From the NCBI GenBank assembly GCA_021234155.1, contig JAJEKV010000010.1:9024260-9088259 (forward strand): 64,000 nucleotides of DNA. Direction: 5' to 3'. The position numbers were made by a program, and so were the translations under genes. Below are positions 35,322 through 47,525 of this stretch, piece by piece. The DNA is from Isoetes taiwanensis (taxonomy: Eukaryota; Streptophyta; Lycopodiopsida; Isoetales; Isoetaceae). Position 1 is the first letter of the stretch; each line of letters begins with the position of its first letter. The notes beneath the pieces are model-generated. The model was not told where the DNA came from, searched no databases, and saw nothing but the letters and a program-made list of their open reading frames with translations.

Positions 35322-35822
35322 AACCACGACGACGAACATTATGCATAGGAAAAGAAGGACGCAACCGCATTTACACGCTACATTTAAAAACATTAGAACG
35401 TTAAAAATAAATGGTTAACTTACATTTTATCCTAGAAAATAATCCATACCAAATCCGCACAATGGTGGTGGAGGTGGCGATGGTGGCGAGCTAAACCTGA
35501 ACGACCAACCTCGCCTCTTAAAGGCCTTTGCAGGTTTAGGGCTGTCAATAAGGCTACCAAGCCACGCGAGAAGTAAAGTTGTGAACAATAGATATGTCAT
35601 CGTGCCGTATCCCATGGTTGCTAGACATGTGCAAAAACTTGCAAGTTATTTATATGGAGTGCGATGAATAACATAGTAGGAAAGCAACAAATGTTAGCAA
35701 CATGGGAAGTTCATTACAAAACATTGGGATTTGAATAATTAAGAGTGTCTTTATATATTTGGTTATTAGACAATTAAAAAAATTTACTACTCTTAAACAT
35801 GGCAAGATATACAATATTGTAT
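35322..35822. other. Intergenic, no gene
   Basis: Lies between two minus-strand genes. There are a short Pro/Ser-rich minus frame (35427-35615) and AT-rich sequence with nothing recognisable. Confidence 0.5.
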
Positions 35823-37385
35823 TCATTCTTTGAGTTGTGATAACAACAATTTTGACATCTCCAAGGCATCCATGCACTTCATGTGTCGTCTTTGTCTCAC
35901 AACCATGGTAGAAGATATTCCAACACTTTGTAAGGCTTCAACAACTTCAGAAGCTTTGGGTCGTGATGAGAATACGTCTTCACGTGGGCACATCATTCTT
36001 GTTTTTGCTCCTCCAACTTGTCAAGACGTTGTTGGTACATATGGGTTGGATTAATCCATTGGGCATTGTTGTTATTATTAAACCACTCCATTCGTCGTGA
36101 TAGCTTGCACGAAATCCGAAGCATCTCATAAATATATCCCAATGCATAGACATCATGAATTTCGTGTCCCCATACACGATCATCATCCTTTGATTTCTCA
36201 AACACGGTTTCCTCTAACCATGGATATTTTGCTTGTCCATCCGAAATAAGTAAACCGACACTTCAACAAGGGACGACTCTTTGGCGTAAAATGAATTGCA
36301 TTGTCCCAATCACCAATGGCCACCCACACATTTTGGTACTCATCATCAAAATGTAATTTGACTCTCTTGCAATTAAGCTTTGTGTGAGTGAAGTGGCCTT
36401 TGTGGATCTCAACGACACCTTCGCTAGGGCAAGAGCTATCTCGGAACATCTTTGATATACAACTCGTGATTTTGCTCCTAAGTTCAGCGCCTATGTGTTT
36501 GTCGGTTCTTCTTGGCGCTCTAGCAATTGCATTTGACCATCTTCTAAAAGCGTGACAAGTTATTAGGTAAATAGTCAAACAAGTGTGCAAGTGTCTCTCC
36601 ATTCATGAAAGGTAGAATCACCATTGGCCCTATGGTATCTCCACTAGAGCTAGCAACTTCATATGCAAGTCCAATGGATGTAGCCAAAGCAGGATGCAGG
36701 CTCTTGAAGCGTATGTATCTTTGAGCCATCTCATGCGTCTCTACCCTATCTTTGCCCTTGAAGACCCATCCACTGTATAGCTCATCATCTTGGAAGTGTT
36801 GTGTTCCATTGATCTTGATTTGATACGTGCGATGTGTTGGTTTCTCCTCAATAAGGCGTATCACATCCACGGCCTCTACGGGTATGGGATCAACAAAGAT
36901 TGATGTGTTCAGGTGATTCTCCAAAGAAAAGTGGGGCTTGCTAGGCCCTGCTCCACTAGAGCTTCCCCCCTAATGCAAAGCATTTTTAATTACCTCCAAC
37001 TGACGTGCATTGAGATCCGCAATGATGTTCTTGTGATCTGCACGTCGCTTCTTTGAGGAATTCCATGAAGCTACCCATTCCTTGACACGAGCCCCGGCAT
37101 TGGGACTTTTAAGTCGCGATGAATGCTTCAAACATGTCTTCGGTTCATCCATGGGGTTTCCAATCATTGACTTTACATGTGTGTCAAGGAGAGAAGTCAA
37201 CATTTCTTCTTGACCGCCATTTTTGTGCTAACTCAAATTGGCACTTCCTTTCACATGTCCGATAAAATGGTGACACGCGTTGACCCGCTTTGCATCTCTC
37301 GGTCGGGACTTTCGTTAGCACATATCTCATTTATGACCACGCGTCTAATCTCACTAAGCATTTGTGTCTTCACACTCGGGGCCAT
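35823..37385 (-). pseudogene. Divergent protein-kinase-like gene inside the element
   Basis: A start at 37385 (MAPSVKTQMLSEIRRVV) leads, through frame changes, to a basic segment (37203-36970), an N-lobe-like region with a hinge-like MVILPFMNGETLAHLFDYL (about 36560-36640), and EIHKGHFTHTKLNCKRVKL in place of the H-R-D-x-K-xx-x-N loop. IGDWDNAI stands where DFG should be, then DVYALGYIYEMLRI (subdomain IX-like), and RPKASEVVEAL (subdomain XI Arg) near the stop at 35825-35823. The order fits a kinase fold, but the catalytic Asp and DFG are not conserved, so a pseudokinase is more likely. At least four frame changes occur. Confidence 0.5.
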
Positions 37386-37569
37386 ACCTACAAACCAATT
37401 TAGATTCATTAATCTTGCTTTGTTACTTTTTTCAAACCTTCATTTTGAATCTTTACCTACTTTCTTAACTAGAAACCCGAAAATCAATAATGCAATTTTT
37501 TTCAAAACCCTAACTGACTCAGCCTTTTATTTTTCTTTTTTGTTTAAAATTTGAAGAAACAAACAAGAT
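37386..37569. other. Spacer between kinase-like gene and array
   Basis: AT-rich sequence upstream of the ATG at 37385. It may hold the promoter of the minus-strand gene. Confidence 0.4.
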
Positions 37570-39069
37570 ATAAAAAAACAGGTGCTATGGACCCGGTAGA
37601 CCCGGTCTTCTCCACTCAAGGTGGAGCCAACCATGCCCTTGTCCATGCCGTTGGTGAAGGTAATAAATTAAATAGAGAATGGACCCGGTACACCAAGTCC
37701 TCCCGGAGCCCGTTCCCCTCCCGGAGCCCGGTTCCCCTATCCGACCGTTGGATCCTCCGTTCAGGGGCCCCTCTTCGGGAAGGCCCAAAAGATTCCAGAT
37801 CGGTCCGGGAGAACTTGTCAAACCGCGGGGCGTCCTGAGGTCGGCCTTGTAGAAACCGCAGTGTTTTGTCGTTCGCAGGGGAGGCTCGGAATGGCAAATC
37901 GACCCTCGCTAAATCGGGTCCCGAATGGCTAAATTACCCTAGGGAGCAAGTTACAAGGTCGGGTTTTGGTAAAAGAAAGAAACACTCATACCCTCCACGA
38001 CAAGATCCCGCATCCACATCCTAGGCCAATTGACTACGAGTGTGATGGAAGTGAGCTACTTTGGCGCTTCTTGGAGGTCGGGTGGTCTTCTGGCCACAGA
38101 ACTTGGTCCCCAAGGCAATGTCGACGTTCTGAGTCCATTGGCAGAGCCATATCGCGATTCCGGAGAGGGGAGGTCGCCCGTCCGTCCCCAGGGCCTTGGG
38201 GAGAGGAAATTCAGGTAAGCGACTTCGGGGGACTGGCCGAAGCCGCAGCCGGAGAATACGGAGCAAGGGAACCCGGATGAGCGGAGTTGCACTTGGGACC
38301 TGGCCGAGAAGCTGCAGCCGAGAATACGGAGCAAAGGGAACTGACGGAGCGGAGTTTGGGCCTGCCCTCCTCCCGATGTGGCAAGTAGAAGTCGGGGGGC
38401 GCTTTTGCAGTGGCAAGACATTCATAAATTCACAATTAATGCATTGAACGAAAATAAATTCTGATTTTTTGCCAGCTGGATTCCTAATTCATCTCCAGCA
38501 CATAGCCCAATTTTCGGAATTTTCGGAGAAGGTCTAGGTCAAAGGGTTAGCATTAGAGCGGTCGGGCGGTCAGATTCGCGGGGCAACCGAGCTGGCACCC
38601 TTCCCCAAGTCAAACGAGGCCAGGACCTTGCAGGGGATCCCTCACAAGAGGGGAGAGTCCAGGACCCCAAGAGGCGGGATCCAAAAAAAAGTTCCGAGGC
38701 AGCCCCTTCCTCGGGCGGGCTCCCGGTGACGCTACCCTCCCGGAGCCCGGTTCCCCTATCCGACCGTTGGATCCTCCGTTCAGGGGCCCCTCTTCGGGAA
38801 GGCCCAAAAGATTCCAGATCGGTCCGGGAGAACTTGTCAAACTGCTGGCCCCGAGGTCGGCCTTGTAGAAACCGCAGTGTTTAAGTCGTATTTAATTAAA
38901 GTGGGACAAATCTTGAATTTTGGGACTCGGACTGAAAATGGGACTCATATTGACATCAAAATTTCACATCATATAACAAGGACTGGTTCATAATATTTTC
39001 TTACAGATTTCCAAATAAATAGTTGAGAAAGTTGAGCGAGGTGAGATCGAAAGGGGGAGGGGAAGGGGG

Positions 39070-39255
39070 AAGACGGGAGTGAGAAAGGGGGGGAGAAGAG
39101 GGGCTAGGGGGAAGGGGCAAGGGAGAAGAAGGGGCAAGGGGAAGGGGCAAGGGGCAAGGGGCAAGGGAGAAGAAGGGGCAAGGGGAAGGGGCAAGGGGGC
39201 AAGGGGGGGGAAAGGGGCAAGGGGCAAGGGAGAAGAAGGGGCAAGGGGCAAGGGA
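39070..39255. repeat. GGGGCAAGG minisatellite
   Basis: GGGGCAAGG and GGGAGAAGAAGGGGCAAGG units repeat about 15 times with strong purine bias, lying in the left part of the 3.9-kb transposon. Confidence 0.92.
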
Positions 39256-39391
39256 ACGTATCCATTGAGATTAAAAATACATATTATCAAAATATAAGTA
39301 ATAATTAATTTAATTAATTATACAATAATTTAATTAATTTAATTAAATAAATAACTAATAAAAAAAATATAAATCATTCTCCTCTTCTCGA

Positions 39392-39616
39392 CTAGTGAGT
39401 CGAGAATTGGAAAACACCATTTTGATGGAAAACACCATTTTGATGGAGCTTCCAATTTTGATGGAGCGTACAGTTGATGCTTATAACCTGAGGGAACCGG
39501 ATCGATGCCGTGGATACAGGTAAATCACATAACATACTCATTGCTTCCACATTTCCACATCTTGTAGCAAAGTGAAAGGGCATCGCTCCAAATACAAACA
39601 CCACAACTGCCTCCAT
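39392..39616 (-). pseudogene. Ankyrin-like fragment
   Basis: The frame from ATG 39616 contains FGAMPFHFATRCGNVEAMSML, close to one ankyrin repeat (G-x-TPLHxAxxxGNxExxxxL). It continues with an unrelated triplicated 15-bp repeat encoding HQNGVF. Only one repeat is visible. It looks like a captured piece of a host gene inside the transposon. Confidence 0.4.
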
Positions 39617-40177
39617 TCTCGACTACTGAGTCGAGAATGCCTAGATCCCCAATAGAAGGACGAACACCACAGCAACAACTACTGCCCTCAAACTGGTCTA
39701 GAACCTATCTATTTTTTAACCTTTGAAATTTTAGCAGGTAAGGGAGCAACCGGAGCACCTTTGAATTTCTGGCAGATAAGAGATAAGGGAGCGGCCGAAG
39801 CAGTGCTGCTCCTCGTATTCGTGAGCTTTGAAGTTTTAGCAGATAAGAGATAAGGGAGCGGCCGGATTCTCAAGAAAGCAGCCATAATCAAGGGCATGGA
39901 GTCGTGGGCGGCATGGAGTCTCTGTTCAAAGGCTCTGTTCAAAATAACAGAGGCTCTGTTCCAGCATGGAGTCGTGGGCGGCATGGCAGAGCTGGGGCAT
40001 AGGCCCAAAATCAAAGAGCTGGGCTGGGCACAGGCGTTCTTGTGGTGATTCCGACCCATCCTCAATAAGATATTTCTTGATCTGCTGCACGAAGATCCAA
40101 ATCCAGCTCAAAGCAATCCCCTGTTTCTTGACGTGCTCTGTTCCTTTGCTCTTATTTTGGTGTCTGCAACTGGGCTT

Positions 40178-40400
40178 CTACCACAATAGCTGCATAGTGC
40201 AAAAGCGTCCTCCATAGCCTCCTCCGCTTGATCCTCCATAGCCAAGACCTCCGCCATAGCCACCGCCTCCTCCGTATCCCTTTCCTCCTCCATAGCCCGG
40301 CCCTCCGCCATAGCCATGCTCGTATCCCCCTTTTCAGCCTTTGTCCTTGTCGTGGAAGAAATGCGCCTTCGGATCGAACTTCGGATCCCCATGAACTTCG
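40178..40400 (-). pseudogene. Glycine/tyrosine-rich protein fragment
   Basis: The minus-strand frame reads FDPKAHFFHDKDKG, an in-frame TGA, then repeating GYGGG units (40335-40200) and a short tail to TAG at 40180-40178. GYGGG repeats are typical of plant glycine-rich proteins. The single stop in an otherwise open frame suggests decay of a captured exon. Confidence 0.45.
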
Positions 40401-40563
40401 GATCCCCATGAACTTGAGCAGAGCAGAATGGTCGATTAAGAAAGGAATGCTCGATTGCCTTCCTACGCCCATTTGATCCGAGCTCGGCTATGGGCGGCAG
40501 TCCGGCGCCCCGACACCTTGAAATCCGTCGCTTAAATCTCGTTGGTGTGTTCCTTGGTTCCAT

Positions 40564-41409
40564 AGCACGGTTTTGAGGATCAAGGAATCTGCTGCTGCGC
40601 AGAAATGAGGCATGACTGACTATATGCCGGTGGGAGCTATGGCGTTGGGGAGCTATGGCGTTGGGGAGCTTCTTCCAAGTGGTACAAAAGGAACTTCTGT
40701 CTCAAAGGTATGTACCAAAGTTTAAAATTCAACCATGGGCGGGAAAAAAAGGCGGGGTATTAGAAAAAAGGGGTAAAATAATACGTTGAAAAAGAAAGTG
40801 TAAAATAAATGATTTTAAAATTCAAGCATGGGCGGGAAAAAAAAGGCGTGGTATTAGAGGGTAAAATAATACGTTGAAAAAGAAAGTGTAAAATAAATGC
40901 TAATAATATAGGATTATATTTTGACGTGTCCCCAATTTCCTCTTTTCATGTGTGTGCTACTATGTTCACACGTTAAACATTATGTTGCCATGGTGCACGT
41001 TTTCTAGGCATATATTCTTATTCTAAGGTAAAAATTTAACTTTGCGAAGATCATGATATAATTTACACCTTGTGTAACCCATTTTGAAGGTTCAAGACAC
41101 AAAATGGGGACAAGTACATATTAATATATAGGTCTAATGCTTATTAATAGATTTAATGCATAGTAGGTTATAATGTGCATTATAGGTGCATATGTTGCTA
41201 TTTACATGTGCATTAGGCATTACTCTTTACATAGCTAAATATGAGCCCAATGGTCCCCTCTTCATATAGCTATATGGTATGGTCCATTAGAAAGGGGGAG
41301 GGTCCATTGGATATGTGTCCATTAGATAATACATGGGGAGGGTCTATTTTTTATGGAAAATACGTAGGAAATTTATGGGGAGGGTATTTTTTCATAGAAA
41401 ATACATAGG
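40564..41409. other. Transposon interior, no gene
   Basis: A duplicated block around GGGCGGGAAAAAAAGGCG (about 40736 and 40829) is followed by AT-rich sequence. No coding region is supported. Confidence 0.5.
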
Positions 41410-41429
41410 ATGTTTGAAGGTTATTCATT

Positions 41430-42050
41430 TTCGACCTTCTCGGCTTTGAAATTGCCATTTTTTTACTCTGAGTTGCCTTTTTCGACTTACAAGTCGAGAA
41501 AGGCCCTCAAACTTGCATTTTTTCGCTTTGAGCTGCCTTTCTCGACTCGCGAGAAAGGCAGTTCAAAAGTTAGAACGAGTTTTAGGGTTGAAGGCCTTTT
41601 CGACTTCGAAGTCGAGAAAGGCGAGTTAACCCGAAACCACAGGTTTTATGGGTCGAGGAAGGCCTTTCTCGCCGAAGTCGAGAAAGGCCTTCCTCGACCC
41701 ATAAAACCCGCTGTTTCGCTTTGAGCTGCCTTTCTCGACTTCGAGAAAGGCCTAAAACCCATTTTTCGCTTTGAGTCGCCTTTTCGAAGTCGAGTCGAAA
41801 GGCCGAGAAAACTTGCATTTCCGACCCTTTGAAGCGCCTTGCATTTTTTCGACTTTCCGATCGAAAACCTGACCCATAAAACGTGTTTTGAAAGCCGCCT
41901 TTCTCGACTCGCGAAGTCGAGAAAGGCCTTCCGACACATAAAACTCCGTTTTTGCTTTGAGTCGCCTTTCTCGACTAGCGAAGTCGAGAAAGGCCTTCGA
42001 CCCCTAAAACTCCCGTTTTTCCCTTTGAACGCCTTTCTCATGCCTCGTAT
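41430..42050. repeat. Array of TCGACT...AGTCGA palindromes
   Basis: About nine units of 50-75 bp each carry a GCCTTTCTCGACT-type arm followed by its inverse AGTCGAGAAAGGC, for example at about 41540, 41600, 41660, 41736, 41888 and 41960. Spacers share ATAAAACCCGTTTTTCGCTTTGAG. Two lone relatives (CTCGACTAGTGAGTCGAGAA type) lie near 39389 and 39617 in the same transposon. The array could form a series of long GC-capped hairpins. Confidence 0.88.
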
Positions 42051-42159
42051 TTTTCAAAAAATGGCCCTAAGAACTATGTTTTATTTTATTTTTATTGCAT
42101 GTAGCATCTTTCGACTAATTTGATTTTGTCTCTTGCAGTCCTTATCTCGACCAAATAGT

Positions 42160-42434
42160 ACATGCTTGGGAGCAATGAAAAGATCATTTCATTAAAGAAA
42201 GGTGCCGAGAAGAGGGTGGTGACATCATTGGACATACAAGCACGCGGGGCCCATAAAGGAACTCCTCATACAAATTTCTATCGATGCGTGAAGAAGCACG
42301 CCCTTTGCACTAGGTGGTTCATGTGTGAAGAGGGTGTAATGATTGTGCCCCATACGACCACACTATGGTCTCTTCACCCTTGTAATATATATTTTAATGA
42401 GCCCATTTATAAATATAAGGTATCTCAAAACTAG
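42160..42434 (+). CDS. Short open frame, unknown
   Basis: A 90-residue frame from ATG 42162 (MLGSNEKIISLKKGAEKR) contains several Cys/His residues (CVKKHALCTRWFMC). It may be an exon of the transposon's own gene, but nothing is recognised and no partners were found. Confidence 0.25.
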
Positions 42435-45400
42435 TATTTTTGGGTGATTAAGTAAACGATTTGCATAATTTTTGTTGGAATTTGTGATCTATTGTCTACC
42501 CACCTAAGAAAATAGAGCCAAAATGTTCAACTAAGAATATTTTTCAATTAGAACTTGATAGGTCTAATGCATGTTTGCGTTGCATTTTTCTTGTTCTCGA
42601 CACGCTATCCTAGAAAACTGGAAGAAAAGCTTGGATGCACACTAATAGACAAAAATTCCAATTATGGCCGGCCAGGCCGGGGTGCTTCTTTTGTGTAAAT
42701 TAACGTGGTTAGAAAAAAAAAATGGGAATGGAATGAGTCCCACTTTAATTAAATACGACTTGTTTTGTCGTTCGGCATCGGGAGGTTCTCGGAATGGCAA
42801 ATCGACCCTGCCAAATCGTCCGTAATGGCGAAATTACCCTAGGGAGCAAGTTACAAGGTCGGTTTTGCAAAAGAAAGAAACACTCACGCCCTCCACGACA
42901 GTATCCCGCATCCACATCCTAGGCCAATTGACTACGAGTGTGATGGAAGTGAGCTACTTTGGCGCTTCTTGGAGGTCGGGTGGTCTTCGGGCCACGGAAC
43001 TTGGTCCTCGGGGGCAATGTCGACGTTTCGAGTCAATTGGCGAGCCAAATCGCGATTCGGAGAGGGAGGTTGCCCGTCCGCCCTCGGCCTTGGGAGAGGA
43101 AATCGGGGCAAGCAGCTTTCGGGATTTTAGGGTCCGGCTCAAGCGCCAACACCCCCACTCCACGCCAAGTCACGGCGCCAAGGTCCCTACCGACCGACAA
43201 GGAGAGGGCCTCCAAAACATAAACCCCGTGGGTTGCCGTGTTCTAGAAGGGTTTGCGTTTTTGGGGGCGAGACTTGGTCTGTTGCACTTGGGACCTGGCC
43301 GAAGCCGCAGCCAGAGAATACGGAGCAAGAGGAACCGACGGAGCGGAGTTTGGGCCTGCCCCTCCTCCGACGCGTGGCAAGTAGAAGTCAAGGGGCACTT
43401 TTGCGGTGGCAAGACATTCATAAATTCGCAATTAATGCATTGTACTCTAAAATAAATTCTGATTTTCACAACTGGATCCCTAATTCATCTCCAAAGACAC
43501 GCCCAATTTTTTCGGAATTTTCGGAGAAGGTCTAGGTCAAAGGGTCTCAGATTAGAACGGCCGGGCAGTCCCGATTATGGCAAACCGAGCCGGGGCACCC
43601 TTCCCCAAGTCAAACGAGGCTGGGACCTTGCAGGGATCCCTCACAAGAGGGGAGAGTCCGGACCCCAAGAGGCTAGATCCAAAAGTTCGCGAGGCAGCCC
43701 TTTTCGCAGCTCTCCCGGGTCGCGACGCTAATGACCACCCTCCTATCCGACCGTTGGATCCTCGGATTCGGGGCCCCCCTTCGAAGGGCCAAAAGATTCC
43801 GACGGGTCCAGAGAACTTGTCAAACCGCTGGGCGCCCCCGAGGTCGGCCTTGTAGAAACCGCAGTTGTTTTGTCGTTCGCACCGGGAGGCTCCGAATGGT
43901 AAATCGACCCCGCCAAATCGCACGGAATGGCGAAATTACCCTAGGGAGCAAGTTACAAGGTCGGTTTTGCAAAAAGAAAGAAACACTCACGCCAGGCCCA
44001 CGACAAGTATCCCGCATCCACATCCTAGGCCAATTGACTACGAGTGTGATGGAAGTGAGCTACTTTGGCGCTTCTTGGAGGTCGGGTGGTCTTCGCCACG
44101 GAACTTGGTCCCTGTGGCAATGTCGACGCTCGAGTCCATTGGTAGAGCCAAATCGCGATTAGGAGAGGGAGGTCGCCCGTCCGGGCCCCCGGGGCCTTGG
44201 GAGAGGAAATTCGGGGCAAGCAGAGGGGGATTTTAGGGTCCGCGGTGCAAGGCCAACACCCCCACTCCCGCCAAGTCACGGTGCAAGGTCCCGAACCGAC
44301 AAGGAGAGGGCCTCCAAAACGTAAACCCCGGGTGGGTTGCCGTGTTCTAGAAGGGTTTGGCGTTTGGGGGCGAGACTTGGTCTCATTGCACTTGGGACCT
44401 AGCCAGAAGCCGCAGCCGGAGAATACGGAGCAAGGGGAACTGGACGGAGCCGGAGTTTGGGCCTGCCCTCCTCCCGATGTGGCAAGTAGAAGTCGGGGGC
44501 TTTTGCAAAGTGGCAAGACATTCATAAATTCGCAATTAATGCATTGTACCTAAAATAAATTCTGATTTTTTGCCGCTGGATCCTTAATTCATCTCCAAAG
44601 ACACGGCCCAATTTTCGAATTTTCTGAGAAGGTCTAGGTCAAAGGGTCTGCAGATTAGAACGGCCGGCAAATTATGGGCAACCGAGCTGGCACCCTTCCC
44701 CAAGTCAAACGAGGCCAGGACCTTGCAGGGGATCCCTCACAAGATGGGAGAGTCCGGACCCCAAGAGGCGGGATCCAAAAGTTCCCCAGGCAGCCCTTCC
44801 GGCAAGCGCTCCCGGGTCATGATAAGCATGACCACCCTCCGAGCCCGGTTCCCCTATCCCCGCGCTGATCCTCCGTCAGGCCCCTCTTGGGGAAGGCCCA
44901 AAAGATTCCAGATCGGTCCCGAGAGAACTTGTCAAACCGCTGGGTGTCCCCGAGGTCGGCCTTGTAGAAACCGGGTAGTTGTTTTGTCGTCGGCACCGGG
45001 AGGCTTCGAATGGCAAATCGACCACCCCGCTAAATCGTCCGAATGGCTAAAATTACCCTAGGGAGCAAGTTACAAGGTCGGTTTTGTAAAAAAAGAAAAA
45101 ACACTCACGCCCTCCACGACAGTATCCCGCATCCACATCCTAGGCCAATTGACTACGAGTGTGATGGAAGTGAGCTACTTTGGCGCTTCTTGGAGGTCGG
45201 GTGGTCTTCTGGCCACGGAACTTGGTCCCCAGGGCAATGTCGACGTTCTGAGTCCATTGGCGAGCCAAATCGCGATTCCGGAGAGGGGAGGTCGCCTGGT
45301 CCGGCCCCGTGGCCTTGGGAGAGGAAATTCGGGCAAGCAGCTTACCGGGATTTTAGGGTCCGTGCTCAAGGCCAACACCCCCACTCCACGTCAAGTCACG

Positions 45401-46345
45401 GCGCAAGGTCCCGCCGATCGACAAGGGAGAGGGCCTCCAAAACGAAACCCGTGGGTTGCCGTGTTCCTAGAAGGGTTTGGCGTTTTGGGGCGAGACTTGG
45501 TCTGCTGCACTTGGGACACGGCCGAGAAGCCGCAGCCGGTGAATACGGAGCAAGGGAACCCGACGGAGCGGAGTTTGGGCCTGCCCTCCTCCCGATGTGG
45601 CAAGTAGAAGTCGGGGCTTTTGCGATGTGGCAAGACATTCATAAATTCGCAATTAATGCATTGTACTAAAAATAAATTCTGATTTTGCCAGCCTGGATCC
45701 TTAATTCATCTCCAGCACACGGCCCAATTTTCGAATTTTAGGAGAAGGTCTAGGTCAGCTGGTCTGCAGATTAGAACGGTGGGGCAGTCCGCTTGGGGCA
45801 ACCGAAGCTGGCACCCTTCCCCAAGTCAAACGAGGCCAGGACCTTGCAGGGATCCCTCACAAGAGGGGAGAGTCCGGACCCCAAGAGGCGGGATCCAAAA
45901 AAGTTCCCGAGGCAGCCCTTCCCGGGGCTCCCTGTGGGGCTTGATGCTAATGACCACCCTCCCGAGCCGGTTCCCCTATCCTAACCGTTGGATCCTCCGT
46001 CAGGGCCCCTCTTGTGGGAAGGCCCAAAAGATTCCGATCGGGTCGGGAGAACTTGTCAAACGCGGGCGCCCCGAGGGTCGGCCTTGTAGAAACCGGGCGG
46101 TGTTTTGTCGTTCGCACCGGGAGGCTTGAATGGCAAATCGACCTGCGAAATCGTCCGAATGGCTAAATTACCCTAGGGAGCAAGTTACAAGGTCGGTTTT
46201 GCAAAAGAAAGAAACACTCACCCCTCCACGACAAGATCCCGTGATCCACATCCTAGGCCAATTGACTACGAGTGTGATGGAAGTGAGCTACTTTGGCGCT
46301 TCTTGGAGGTCGGGTGGTCTTCTGGCCACGGAACTTGGTCCCCAA

Positions 46346-47210
46346 GGCAATGTCGACGTTTCGAGTCCATTGGGTGAGCCAAATCGTGGTTTCGAGAGGG
46401 GAGGTTGCCCGGCCCTTCCCCGTGGCCTTGGGGAGAGGAAATTCGGGCAAGCGGCTTCCGGAGGGATTTTAGGGTCCAAGGCTGGCGCCAACACCCCAAC
46501 TCCACTTCAAGACACGGCGCCAAGGTCCCGCCGATCGACAAGGAGAGGGCCTCAAACGTAAACCCCGTGGGTTGCCGTGCTCTAGAAGGGTTTACGTTTT
46601 GGGGGCCGAAGTCCGGTCTTCGCCCGCCGGAACTTGGTCCCCGTGGCAATGTCGGTGTTCTCGAGTCCATTGGCAGAGCCAAATTGCGGTTCGGGTGAGG
46701 GGAGGTTGCCCGCCCTTCCCAGGGCCTTGGGGAGAGGAAATTGAGGGCAAGCAGCCCGGAGGAGGATTTTAGGGTCCGCTCCGGCGCCAACACCCCAACT
46801 CCACTTCAAGACGGGACGCAAAGTCCCGCCGAACCGGACAAGGAGAGGGCCTCAAACGTAAACCATGTGGGTTGCCGTGCTCTAGAAGGGTTTACGTTTT
46901 GGGGCCGAAGTCCCGGTCTTCGCCACGTAACTTGGTCCCCGCCAACGTAGACGTTTCGAGTCCATTGGCAGAGCCAAATCGCGTGGTTCCGGAGAGGGAG
47001 GTTGCCCGCCCTTCCCGTGGCCTTGGGGAGAGGAAATTGGGGCAAGCAGCTTCGAGGGGATTTTAGGGTCAGCTACGGTGTCAACACCCCAACTTTACTT
47101 CAAGACACGGCGCCAAGGTCTCGCCGGCGAATCGACAAGGAGAGGGCCTCGAAACGCAAAACCATGTGGGTTGCCGGGCTCTAGAAGGGTTTACGTTTTT
47201 GGGGCTTCCA
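46346..47210. repeat. About 295-bp sub-duplications inside the last 1.1-kb copy
   Basis: The block containing CAACACCCCAACTCCACTTC, AAGGAGAGGGCCTCAAACGT and GGGTTGCCGTGCTCTAGAAG repeats three times (about 46490, 46785 and 47080). The last array copy is therefore extended relative to the others. Confidence 0.85.
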
Positions 47211-47525
47211 GTCCCGGTCTGTTGCAGTTGGGACATGGCCGAGAAGCCGCGCCGAGAACACGAGCAAGGGGAACCGACGGAACGGAGTTTGGGCCTGTCC
47301 TCCTCCCGATGTGGCAATTAGAAGTCGGGGCTTTGCGGTAAAGGGCAAGACACTCATAAATTCGTAATTAATGCATTGCACGAAAATAAATTCTGATTTT
47401 TGCCACTGGATTCCTAATTCATCTCCAAAGACACGGCCCAATTTTCGAATTTTCGGAGAAGGTCTCGGTCAAAGGGTTAGCATTAGAACGTCGGGGCAGC
47501 CGTTCTTGAGAAGGCAACCGAGCTG

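Larger units (their letters stand above)
38883..42761. mobile_element. 3.9-kb DNA transposon with perfect 25-bp inverted ends
   Basis: The 25-bp end starting AAGTCGTATTTAATTAAAGT (38883-38907) is repeated exactly inverted at 42737-42761. GTTT flanks both sides (38879-38882 and 42762-42765). Uninterrupted array copies read CAGTGTTTTGTCG at the same place, so the 4-bp duplication and both borders are confirmed by the empty site. No transposase is recognised inside. Cargo includes a G-rich minisatellite, an ankyrin-like and a glycine-rich fragment, and an array of TCGACT palindromes. A 4-bp duplication fits a few superfamilies (for example Sola, Chapaev or Ginger types), but none is proved. Confidence 0.88.
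37570..47525. repeat. Tandem array of about 1.1-kb units, five copies, interrupted
   Basis: The anchor CTAGGCCAATTGACTACGAG occurs at 38021, 42919, 44025, 45140 and 46253, giving periods of 1106, 1115 and 1113 bp. The first interval is about 1.0 kb once the 3.9-kb insertion is removed, because copy 1 lacks about 100 bp in its middle. Copies share GC-rich text such as GGAGCAAGTTACAAGGTCGG and GGCCTTGTAGAAACCG. Frames inside are short and inconsistent between copies, so I do not call genes. The copies differ mainly by single-base gaps in homopolymers. Confidence 0.92.

Noticed and set aside
42865-47340. Frames of 100-210 residues in the 1.1-kb array
   Set aside because: They do not persist in the same frame from copy to copy and show no domain.
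37570-47525. Ribosomal intergenic spacer as identity of the array
   Set aside because: No recognisable 18S, 5.8S, 25S or 5S sequence flanks or interrupts it.
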